From NCBI GenBank assembly GCA_910586665.1, contig CAJUIX010000013.1:25035-89034 (forward strand): a stretch of DNA of 64,000 nucleotides, in the 5' to 3' direction. A program made the translations under genes and the position numbers. Source of the DNA: an uncultured Duncaniella sp. (GTDB lineage Bacteria; Bacteroidota; Bacteroidia; Bacteroidales; Muribaculaceae). Below the pieces are notes generated by a model, which worked only from the letters and a program-made list of their open reading frames with translations, ran no database searches and had not been told where the DNA came from. This document shows positions 17,543-25,138 of this stretch, piece by piece (positions within the stretch are counted from its first letter, which is position 1; each line of letters starts with the position of its first letter).

Positions 17543-18109
17543 ATGACTCAGCCATTTCTCCCTCAGCGAGGCAATTATAAGGATTTGATTGCCTATAAGA
17601 AAGCCGAATGTATATTCGACATCACGTTTTATTTTGCGGAAAAGTACCTGAAGAAGGGTGACCGAACCGTAGACCAGATGGTTCAGGCAGCACGTTCCGG
17701 GAAGCAGAATATTGCGGAAGGGAGTGCTGCTGCGACCACATCGCGTGAGACCGAGATAAAGCTCTATAACGTGGCGAGGGCCAGTCTACAGGAGCTATTG
17801 GTCGATTACGAGGATTATCTAAGGGTAAGGGGGATGGAGCAGTGGCCCATAAACGACGAGCGAAGCATTACGACAAGGCGTATTTGCGGTCGGCGTAATG
17901 ATTCAGCGTTCTATCGGGAGGCTATAAAGGTGCGCTCATGCGAGACGATTGCGAACATCGCAATCACCCTCATTCATCAGGCAGACCTGCTGTTGAGGAA
18001 ACTGATAGAGCGTGTGCAGATTGATTTTTTGAGGGAAGGAGGCATCCGGGAGCAAATGACAAGATGCAGGATTGAGTATAGGAAGAAAAATGGGGGATGG
18101 AAGGGATAG
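17543..18109 (+). CDS. Four-helix-bundle protein (S23 / bAvd-like family), copy A
   Basis: A 188-residue protein of the four-helix-bundle family that includes 23S rRNA intervening-sequence proteins and the Avd accessory protein of diversity-generating retroelements. Diagnostic stretches are DRTVDQMVQAARSGKQNI (residues about 38-55), ETEIKLYNVARASLQEL and ETIANIAITLIHQADLLL, all amphipathic helices with a basic face. It is paralogous to the gene at 30.6-31.2 kb. The family has no enzymatic motif and homologues bind nucleic acid or reverse transcriptase. No reverse transcriptase is in the window. The gene has its own promoter and is immediately followed by an inverted nonamer array. Function unknown. 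Confidence 0.85.
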   Translation: MTQPFLPQRGNYKDLIAYKKAECIFDITFYFAEKYLKKGDRTVDQMVQAARSGKQNIAEGSAAATTSRETEIKLYNVARASLQELLVDYEDYLRVRGMEQWPINDERSITTRRICGRRNDSAFYREAIKVRSCETIANIAITLIHQADLLLRKLIERVQIDFLREGGIREQMTRCRIEYRKKNGGWKG

Positions 18110-18120
18110 CAGGGGCAGGA

Positions 18121-18267
18121 ATTATAGGGCTAATAGGGCTAATAGGTCTAATAGGAGTAATAGGTCTAATAGGAGCAATAGGTCAAATAAGTCTAATAGG
18201 GCTAATAGGTTAGGCCTTGCTTCATCCTATTTGACCTATTGCTCCTATTAGCCCTATTGCTCCTATA
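18121..18267 (+). repeat. Inverted array of 9-nt units downstream of four-helix-bundle copy A
   Basis: From 18124 units of nine bases follow each other without gaps, variants of AGGTCTAAT (AGGGCTAAT, AGGAGTAAT, AGGAGCAAT, AGGTCAAAT). After a spacer (about 18211-18225) the same units return in reverse complement. Positions 18151-18189 pair with 18228-18266 over 39 positions, with one mismatch and one G-U, including a perfect 19-bp block AGGAGCAATAGGTCAAATA. The array lies between convergent genes and could also act as a bidirectional terminator. Confidence 0.85.
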
Positions 18268-18285
18268 ATTCAAGCCATGTCCCCA

Positions 18286-18660
18286 TTATTCTTCCGGGAG
18301 TTCGCGGAGGGGGATGCCCTGGCTGATTACTTTGTTGACGAAGTCGATGAAGTCGAGCTGCATTGCGGCTATGTTAAGCCGGGTGCTGAGCTCCGGGGGG
18401 AGTTGTGTGAGCATGGTGTGGCAGCGCTCGGCGAGCTGCCATTCGGGGCTTTTGAGATAGGCGCGGAGAGCTTCTGTATCACCCGCTTCCAGCAGCGATT
18501 GCGCTTTGTTGAATTCGGTTGTGTAGTAGTCGAGCAGCTTGCCGGCCTCTTTCATCGAGACCTCCTTTGGATTTTCGCGCAGGATGCCTTCGACTCTCTT
18601 GGTGCATGATACTGAGAGCAGGCAGGCCAGTATCATGGTCAGAAACAATAGTTTTTTCAT
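18286..18660 (-). CDS. Small hypothetical lipoprotein
   Basis: A 124-residue protein with a lipoprotein signal (MKKLLFLTMILACLLSVSC, Cys at residue 19). The mature part is alpha-helical and charged, with helices around MKEAGKLLDYYTTEFNKAQSLLEAG and PELSTRLNIAAMQLDFIDFVNKVI (quoted separately and incompletely). I recognise no family or catalytic motif. It is monocistronic: it lies between the secA gene upstream, with a hairpin in the gap, and the convergent array of the four-helix-bundle gene downstream. An envelope role is all that can be claimed. Confidence 0.7.
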   Translation of the reverse strand: MKKLLFLTMILACLLSVSCTKRVEGILRENPKEVSMKEAGKLLDYYTTEFNKAQSLLEAGDTEALRAYLKSPEWQLAERCHTMLTQLPPELSTRLNIAAMQLDFIDFVNKVISQGIPLRELPEE

Positions 18661-18682
18661 CGTATATAGTGACTATTTATGT

Positions 18683-18716
18683 GATAGGGACGCAATTTTT
18701 CAAATGCGCCCCTATC
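18683..18716 (-). terminator. Hairpin between secA and the small lipoprotein gene
   Basis: GATAGGGACGCA (18683-18694) pairs with TGCGCCCCTATC (18705-18716) with one mismatch around a 10-nt loop. No clear T-run follows on the minus strand, so it may be a weak terminator or a 3'-end stabiliser for secA. Confidence 0.45.
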
Positions 18717-18746
18717 GGAAATGTTGTTATTGGCTAAAATTCAAGT

Positions 18747-21700
18747 TTAGAGACCGCGGCCGTGGCAGTTTTTGTACTTCTTGCCTGAGCCGCAGGGGCA
18801 GGGATCGTTACGGTTGATGCGGGGACCTGCCTTGACGGGCTGGGGAGCCTGGCGCTGCTGTCCGGCACCCTGTGCTGCCGCGCGCTGTGCTGCCTCTCCG
18901 GGCAGGTTTTCGCGCGAGGTGCGGTACTTGGAGTAGTCATTGGCTCGCTCGGGCATCGCACGCTCCACCTTGGGCTGTGCTTTGGGCTGTTCCCGGGCGG
19001 GAGCGTCAGCGTCGGCTGTTTCCTGGGGACGCTGCGGGGCCGCGGGTGCCTGCTGCACATAAATCTGGCCGCGCATGAGGGTTGACATGGCCTTCACGTT
19101 GAGATTGTTGAGCATGGCTTCGAAGAGGTGGAAGGACTCTACCTTGTAAATCACGAGCGGGTCCTTCTGCTCGTAGGATGCGTTCTGCACGCTCTGGCGC
19201 AGCTGGTCGAGTTCGCGCAGGTGCTCCTTCCAAAGCTCGTCGATAGTGACGAGGAGGACGGCCTTGTGCCACTCCTTTACGATTGACTTGCAGCCGGTGC
19301 GGTAAGCCTCATCGATGTCGACCACGAGGTTGAAGAAGCGCTTGCCGTCAGTCATGGGGACTGCAATGCGACCCTTGAAGCCGCGGTTGTCGACGCAGTC
19401 GGAGATAACCGGCTGGGCCACTTCGAGGATGCGCTGGGTCTTGCGGTCAAAGGCTTCCTGGGCGGCGGCGTGGATTTTCTCGACGGCGTCCTCCTTCGAG
19501 AGGTTGCGGTATTCCTCCTCAGTGAAGGGTGTCTCGATGGTGAGGATGCGGAAGAGTTCGAGCGAGAGGTCCTGATAGTCGGAGGGGCCGAAGTTGTTGA
19601 CGAGGTTCTCGATTACGTCCCACGTCATGTTGGCGATGTCGATACCGATGCGCTCGCCGAGGAGGGCATGGTGACGGCGGTTGTAGATGTAGGTACGCTG
19701 CTTGTTCATCACGTCGTCATACTCGAGGAGGCGCTTGCGGATGCCGAAGTTGTTCTCCTCGACGCGCTTCTGGGCATTGCCGATAGCGTTGGTGACCATG
19801 CCGCTCTCGATGCGCTCTCCTTCCTCGAGTCCGAGGGTGTCGAGCATCTTCATGACACGGTCTGTGGCGAAGAGGCGCATAAGCTGGTCCTCGAAGGAGA
19901 CGTAGAACACCGACGAACCCGGGTCGCCCTGACGGCCTGAACGTCCGCGCAGCTGGCGGTCGACGCGGCGCGATTCGTGGCGCTCGGTGCCGATGATGGC
20001 CAGACCTCCGGCTTCCTTCACCTCGGGGGTGAGCTTGATGTCGGTACCACGGCCTGCCATGTTGGTGGCGATAGTAACCATTCCTTTGCGTCCGGCGTTG
20101 GCCACGATTTCGGCCTCCTTCTGGTGGAGCTTGGCGTTGAGGACATTGTGGGGTATGTGGCGCATGGTGAGCATGCGGCTGAGGAGCTCTGAAATCTCGA
20201 CCGAGGTTGTGCCGACGAGCACCGGGCGTCCCTTCGACACGAGGTCCTGGATTTCCTCGATGACGGCGGCATATTTTTCTTTCTTGGTCTTATAGACGCG
20301 GTCGTTCATGTCGATGCGCGCTATAGGCTTGTTGGTCGGGATGGTCACGACGTCGAGCTTGTAGATGTCCCAGAACTCGCCGGCCTCTGTCTCTGCCGTA
20401 CCTGTCATGCCCGCGAGCTTGTGGTACATGCGGAAGTAGTTCTGAAGGGTAATCGTGGCGAAGGTCTGTGTGGCGGCCTCGACCTTGACATGCTCCTTGG
20501 CCTCGATAGCCTGGTGGAGACCGTCGCTGTAGCGGCGACCCTCCATGATACGGCCTGTCTGCTCGTCGACAATCTTGATTTTGCCCTCGTCAATGACGTA
20601 TTCGACATCCTTCTCGAAGAGGGTGTAGGCTTTGAGAAGCTGGGTGACGGTGTGGACGCGCTCGGCCTTGACGGCATAGTCCTGCATAAGCTCGTCCTTG
20701 CGCTGCTGGCGCTCGGCGAGGTCCTTGATATGTTCTGTCTCGGAGAGCTGCGAGGCTATGTCGGGGAGCACGAAGAACTGCGGGTCGACTGTCGAGCCGG
20801 TCAGCTCGTCGATACCCTTGTCTGTCAGCTCGACGCTGCGGTTCTTCTCGTCGATGACGAAGTAGAGCGGGTCTGTGACCACGGGCATCTCGCGCTTGTT
20901 GTCCTGGAGGTAGTAGGCCTCTGTCTCAAGGAGGAGGTTCTTCATGCCCTCCTGCGAGAGGAATTTGATGAGGGCGCCGTTCTTGGGGAGGCCTTTGAAG
21001 GCACGGAAGAGCAGGAGTGCTCCCTCCTTGCGCACCTCCTTGTCCTCGGAGGCAATCTTGGTCTTGGCGTCGGCGAGAATCTTGGTGACGAGGCGGCGCT
21101 GGGCCTCTACGACCTTCTCGACGTTGGGGCGGTACTCGTCGAAGAGCTGGTCGTCACCCTTGGGGACGGGGCCGGAGATGATGAGCGGCGTACGGGCGTC
21201 GTCGATGAGCACGGAGTCGACCTCGTCGACGATGGCGTAGTAGTGCTTGCGCTGCACCATGTCCGAGGGGGCCATAGCCATGTTGTCGCGGAGATAGTCG
21301 AAGCCGAATTCGTTGTTCGTGCCGAAGGTGATGTCGCAGTTGTAGGCCGCGCGGCGGGCAGCGGTGTTGGGCTGGTGCTTGTCGATACAGTCGACGGTCG
21401 AGCCGTGGAACATGTAGAGCGGCCCCATCCACTCGGAGTCACGCTTGGAGAGGTAGTCGTTGACGGTTACGACGTGCACGCCGCGGCCGGAGAGTGAGCG
21501 GAGGAATACGGGGAGTGTGCCGACGAGCGTCTTACCCTCGCCGGTGGCCATTTCTGCAATCTTACCCTGGTGGAGCACGATACCGCCGATGAGCTGCACG
21601 CGGTAGTGGACCATGTCCCAGGTGACCTCGTTGCCGCCGGCAATCCAGTGGTTTTTCCAGATGGCTTTGTCGCCGTCGATGCTGACGAAGTCGCGTCCCT

Positions 21701-22121
21701 GGGCTGCAAGCTCGCGGTCGAGCTCGGTGGCCTTGACAACGATTGTCTCATTGGCTGCGAAGCGGGCGGCTGTCTCGCGGAGGACGGCGAAGACCTCGGG
21801 GAGGTGTTCGTTGAGCTTGTCCTCAATTGCGTCGAGCATCTTCTTCTCGTTCTGATCGATTTTGTCCCAGACGGGCTGGCGCTGGTCGAAGGGGAGTTCC
21901 TCTACCTCGACTTTGAGGCGGGCGTTCTCCTCCTGTTCGGCTGCCACGGCATTGTTGATGTCGGCGCGGACATTGTCGATGCGCTCGCGGAGCTGGTCTA
22001 TGGTAAGTTGTTTCACCTCAGGCTCAAGAGCCTCGATTTTCCTTACTATCGGTTCGATCTCCTTGAGGTCGCGGGTCGACTTGTTGCCGAAAATCTTGGT
22101 GAGAAATGATTGAAATGACAT
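18747..22121 (-). CDS. secA: Preprotein translocase ATPase SecA
   Basis: A 1124-residue motor ATPase of the Sec pathway. The N-terminal region leads into the Walker A site ATGEGKT (residues 192-198), the DEAD-like Walker B VDEVDSVLIDDART (about 290-305) and the second helicase half with GRGTDIKL and ERHESRRVDRQLRGRSGRQGDPG (core motifs, quoted in part). The C-terminal end is a low-complexity Ala/Gln/Arg linker and a zinc-binding SEC-C motif CPCGSGKKYKNCHG. SecA drives secretory proteins through SecYEG and here serves the many exported proteins of the window. The extra length compared with about 900 residues in E. coli is normal for Bacteroidetes. It is the last gene of the minus-strand run from 30.3 kb. 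Confidence 0.97.
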   Translation of the reverse strand: MSFQSFLTKIFGNKSTRDLKEIEPIVRKIEALEPEVKQLTIDQLRERIDNVRADINNAVAAEQEENARLKVEVEELPFDQRQPVWDKIDQNEKKMLDAIEDKLNEHLPEVFAVLRETAARFAANETIVVKATELDRELAAQGRDFVSIDGDKAIWKNHWIAGGNEVTWDMVHYRVQLIGGIVLHQGKIAEMATGEGKTLVGTLPVFLRSLSGRGVHVVTVNDYLSKRDSEWMGPLYMFHGSTVDCIDKHQPNTAARRAAYNCDITFGTNNEFGFDYLRDNMAMAPSDMVQRKHYYAIVDEVDSVLIDDARTPLIISGPVPKGDDQLFDEYRPNVEKVVEAQRRLVTKILADAKTKIASEDKEVRKEGALLLFRAFKGLPKNGALIKFLSQEGMKNLLLETEAYYLQDNKREMPVVTDPLYFVIDEKNRSVELTDKGIDELTGSTVDPQFFVLPDIASQLSETEHIKDLAERQQRKDELMQDYAVKAERVHTVTQLLKAYTLFEKDVEYVIDEGKIKIVDEQTGRIMEGRRYSDGLHQAIEAKEHVKVEAATQTFATITLQNYFRMYHKLAGMTGTAETEAGEFWDIYKLDVVTIPTNKPIARIDMNDRVYKTKKEKYAAVIEEIQDLVSKGRPVLVGTTSVEISELLSRMLTMRHIPHNVLNAKLHQKEAEIVANAGRKGMVTIATNMAGRGTDIKLTPEVKEAGGLAIIGTERHESRRVDRQLRGRSGRQGDPGSSVFYVSFEDQLMRLFATDRVMKMLDTLGLEEGERIESGMVTNAIGNAQKRVEENNFGIRKRLLEYDDVMNKQRTYIYNRRHHALLGERIGIDIANMTWDVIENLVNNFGPSDYQDLSLELFRILTIETPFTEEEYRNLSKEDAVEKIHAAAQEAFDRKTQRILEVAQPVISDCVDNRGFKGRIAVPMTDGKRFFNLVVDIDEAYRTGCKSIVKEWHKAVLLVTIDELWKEHLRELDQLRQSVQNASYEQKDPLVIYKVESFHLFEAMLNNLNVKAMSTLMRGQIYVQQAPAAPQRPQETADADAPAREQPKAQPKVERAMPERANDYSKYRTSRENLPGEAAQRAAAQGAGQQRQAPQPVKAGPRINRNDPCPCGSGKKYKNCHGRGL

Positions 22122-22188
22122 ATTTTGATTGAGTAAAGTCTTTGTTGTGTATACGGTTATTTAATTGGTGGAAGTGGGGAGAGGGGCC

Positions 22189-23862
22189 TTAGCGCCGGGT
22201 GAGGCGCAGGGGCGGGAGAGAGGCTGCGTTGGGCGACCGTATGCGCAGCAGCCTTGTCACTGTCGGGGCTATCGTCCTCGCGTCGACTGTCGCGTCGATG
22301 GTCTGCGGGGCTGTCGTGGGCGCGAGGAGGAAGAATGGGGAGGTGGTGGCGACGTTTCGGATGACGGGGAGCTGGTTGTGGGGGCTCGGCTCGTCGACGT
22401 CGTCGGATATTTCCCAGCCGGGGTTGATCATGACCATGATGTCGCCGGCGTGGTTGGGCGAAGTGTTGCGTTGGAGTGCCTGGGAGTCCTCTCCGGCGCG
22501 GCGGGCGAGGATGTCGTCAATTGTGTAGACGGCGCAGACGCCGCTCATGCGGGCCAGGAAGTCGGCTCCCTCGCGGCGGATGCGCGACTCGTCGAGGTCC
22601 TGCTCCTTGAGGAACTTCCTGTTGAGGTAGAAGTAGCCGTTGTGGTAGCCGCTGACGTAGTCCCCGTTGCCGTGTATGGCCATGAGATACATGTTGAGCA
22701 GCGAGACGGCGCGCTTTGGCGAGAAGTGGCCTGTCGGGATGTTCCAGCGCTCCTCGTCGCGCTTGCTCCCGGCGGGGGCGGGGGTGCCGGCGATGAAGAT
22801 GACCGAGTTGGCCAGTCCGGGACCCTTCTCGACGGCGCGGACAATGTTGGCGATGTCCGTGTCGAGCCGCAGGTAGGCATCCATAGTCTCCATGCGGTTG
22901 TCGGCCTCGCGCCCGTAGAGATAGGGGCTGACGTTGAAGCCGAGGTTGAGCATGTCGGTGACACCGCGCTTGCCGAGTTTGAGCGAGTTGATGTAGTCGA
23001 TGCCAATCTGGGCCACCTCGCGGTTGCCGGGCGCGGAGGTCTTGTAGGCCTTGTAGCGGTTGGCGTCACGGGCGGGGAAGGTGTGGCGGAAGGGATAGAG
23101 TTTCTTGTAGTCCGGGAGGTCGGGATAGTTCTCGAGACGGATTGAGGGTTCCCATGAGAGGGTGTCGAGGCGCGACGAGAGGGTGACGCCGTAGTTGCGG
23201 CATGCTATCTCGGCGGGGACGTCCTTGTAGAAAGTCGATGTGCTCCACTTGCCGGTCAGCTCGTTGAGCCAGAAGCCGCTGTTGCCGGCATGTCCGGCCA
23301 GGATTATGGCTATCTGCGCGTCGGGAGCCACGGCGTGGACCAGCCCTATGCCTCCGTCGGAGATACGGACCTCGTCACTGACGGTCGATACTTTCAGAGC
23401 CTTCGGCGAGAAGGTCTCGTCGGTGAAGTTGCCGATGTTGGCGGGGTCGAGAAGTATAGGGTAGGGTGACTTGGTCTCGCGGTCCCACACCTCGCTGCCG
23501 GGGATGCCGTTGATGCCGGGGGAGGTGCCGGTCATGAGTATGGCCGTGGCGGCGGTGGCGTCGATGCCGGGGCCGAAGTCTACGTTTTCGATGCTGACGC
23601 CGTCGTTGATGAAGCGGTTGAAGCCGTCCTTGCCGAAGTTGTCGCGAAGGAGGTTGATATAGTCAGCCGAAAGTCCCTCGACGATGATGCCTACCACGAG
23701 CACGGGGCGCTTGGAGTAGGTCGATGTACCTTTGGAGCCGGCTGTTTCGGAAGGTGAGGCTGCAAAAAGGGGTGTAAAAGCACCAATCCCCATCGTCATA
23801 AGGGAGACTACGAGCACGCCCGCGAGTCGGGCGCTTATCTGGCGGCTTTTGCGTGATAACAT
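22189..23862 (-). CDS. Alkaline phosphatase superfamily protein, probably a pseudoenzyme
   Basis: A 557-residue protein with an N-terminal signal or anchor (LAGVLVVSLMTMGIGAFTPLFA). It follows the PafA/type I phosphodiesterase fold: RPVLVVGIIVEGLSADYINLL at the start, MTGTSPGINGIPG, and a C-terminal IAPTVTRLL. Several metal ligands normally needed are not seen: the first Asp (usually in a V-V-D-Q/G motif) is Glu, the usual GHA segment reads AATA, and the usual ADHG segment reads AGTPAPAG. I infer loss of phosphatase activity and a structural or regulatory envelope role. Its start codon directly abuts the stop codon of the DUF4105 gene, and secA follows after 67 nt. Confidence 0.75.
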   Translation of the reverse strand: MLSRKSRQISARLAGVLVVSLMTMGIGAFTPLFAASPSETAGSKGTSTYSKRPVLVVGIIVEGLSADYINLLRDNFGKDGFNRFINDGVSIENVDFGPGIDATAATAILMTGTSPGINGIPGSEVWDRETKSPYPILLDPANIGNFTDETFSPKALKVSTVSDEVRISDGGIGLVHAVAPDAQIAIILAGHAGNSGFWLNELTGKWSTSTFYKDVPAEIACRNYGVTLSSRLDTLSWEPSIRLENYPDLPDYKKLYPFRHTFPARDANRYKAYKTSAPGNREVAQIGIDYINSLKLGKRGVTDMLNLGFNVSPYLYGREADNRMETMDAYLRLDTDIANIVRAVEKGPGLANSVIFIAGTPAPAGSKRDEERWNIPTGHFSPKRAVSLLNMYLMAIHGNGDYVSGYHNGYFYLNRKFLKEQDLDESRIRREGADFLARMSGVCAVYTIDDILARRAGEDSQALQRNTSPNHAGDIMVMINPGWEISDDVDEPSPHNQLPVIRNVATTSPFFLLAPTTAPQTIDATVDARTIAPTVTRLLRIRSPNAASLPPLRLTRR

Positions 23863-25107
23863 TTAGGAATGTCGGGTGTTTCTATAGCTTAATATACATG
23901 ACAATGCCCGCGCTCCATCTGCTGCAATCAGCGGGATGAAGGCAGGATTGGGTGACTGTACCCCGAAAGCGAACAGTGCGAGGAGTACAATAAGTAGTGC
24001 AAAGTTAAGAATTTGATAGGAAATCAGCAACTTTTTCAGTCTTTTTGACCAGACGGCCACCGCGCCGACGAAGCAGAGCGGGTTGAGCCAGAGCAGGAGC
24101 CAGTTGGGGGAGGTGGCCTCGTGGACTGAGACGAAGACGAGGAAGGTAATCACCAGTCCGGCCAGGCCGAAGAGCGTGAAGAGGATTGTGTCGAAAATTT
24201 TTGCACCCGTGGATTCCCGGTCGTGGCACTTGCGGCGGGTGAGCGGGAGGCTGAGCGCGATGAGCAGCACCGCGCATGACCAGAACATCGGTGTGAGATA
24301 CCAGGGAGTGGGGGGGAGGACGGGTGTCTGCCCCTCCTCGCCGACTATCACTGTCGAGGTCTCTACGATTTTTCTCCCGTCGGGGCGAATGGCAAGCGAA
24401 AGCATATCCTCGAGCGCCTCGGGCGAGAAGGACATTTCGCGCATGGTGATAGGACGGTCGATGCCGCTGCCGAGGGCAAGGTCGATGCCGAACTGGTACC
24501 AGAGATAGTTCGCGTGGTAGTGGACCATCGCCTTGCGGAAGGTGCCGACGGCTTCGGCGGGGAGCGAGACAGCTCCGAGCGAGAGGCTGTCGCCCACGGC
24601 GCGCTCGATTAAGGCGAGGGGACGTGTGGCGCAGTTGTCGAGCACATAGTTGTAGCGGTATACGCGGTTTTCAGGCCTGAGGTTGCGGTCGGTCAGCTCT
24701 ATGATTCTTGCCTTCTCTTCCGGGGTGAGGCTGAGAGTCTGCTCGACTACTGTCCGCCCCTCGCGGCGATACATTTCGAGGAAGCGGTCGGTCGGTGCGG
24801 CTCCCGCGAGGTAGTCGGTCTCCCCTTTGACGAAGCGGTAGACGAAGTTGGGGGAGGCGAAGTCGAAGAGTCCCCAGTTGACCACATAGTCCCCCCGGCG
24901 GCTGTCGTGGATGCGGAGCGCCGTGTGCCCTTCGAGCTGGTATATCTCGGCTCCGGCACGGGCGGTGAGCAGCGAGACGGTAATCCCGTCGTCAGCGGCG
25001 CCGGTGGCGGCGAGGCTGTCATTGGTGGCATCGACCGATTGCTGTGCCTGTAGGGGCAGAGATGCTGCCAGCGACAGGAGCAGGCATAGAAGGAGGCGTA
25101 TGTTCAT
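23863..25107 (-). CDS. DUF4105 (Lnb-like N-terminal) membrane protein
   Basis: A 414-residue protein. A signal peptide (LLLCLLLSLAASLPLQAQ) is followed by a DUF4105 domain at about residues 40-220. Conserved elements are LEGHTALRIHD, VNWGLFDFASPNFVYRF, YNYVLDNCATRPLALIE, with the Cys/His pair resembling NlpC/P60-like lipoprotein-processing folds. The last 160 residues contain four or five transmembrane helices (for example PWYLTPMFWSCAVLLIALSL). The domain is related to the N-terminal periplasmic part of Lnb-type lipoprotein-modifying proteins, but its reaction is not established. The stop codon is immediately followed by the ATG of the phosphatase-like gene, indicating coupled translation. 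Confidence 0.8.
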   Translation of the reverse strand: MNIRLLLCLLLSLAASLPLQAQQSVDATNDSLAATGAADDGITVSLLTARAGAEIYQLEGHTALRIHDSRRGDYVVNWGLFDFASPNFVYRFVKGETDYLAGAAPTDRFLEMYRREGRTVVEQTLSLTPEEKARIIELTDRNLRPENRVYRYNYVLDNCATRPLALIERAVGDSLSLGAVSLPAEAVGTFRKAMVHYHANYLWYQFGIDLALGSGIDRPITMREMSFSPEALEDMLSLAIRPDGRKIVETSTVIVGEEGQTPVLPPTPWYLTPMFWSCAVLLIALSLPLTRRKCHDRESTGAKIFDTILFTLFGLAGLVITFLVFVSVHEATSPNWLLLWLNPLCFVGAVAVWSKRLKKLLISYQILNFALLIVLLALFAFGVQSPNPAFIPLIAADGARALSCILSYRNTRHS

Positions 25108-25138
25108 CGTCTTTAATATATGTGTGCGGCCGCCGTGC

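Noticed and set aside
18121..18267. CRISPR array
   Set aside because: Units are 9 nt, contiguous, degenerate and inverted in two arms, with no spacer-repeat alternation and no cas genes.
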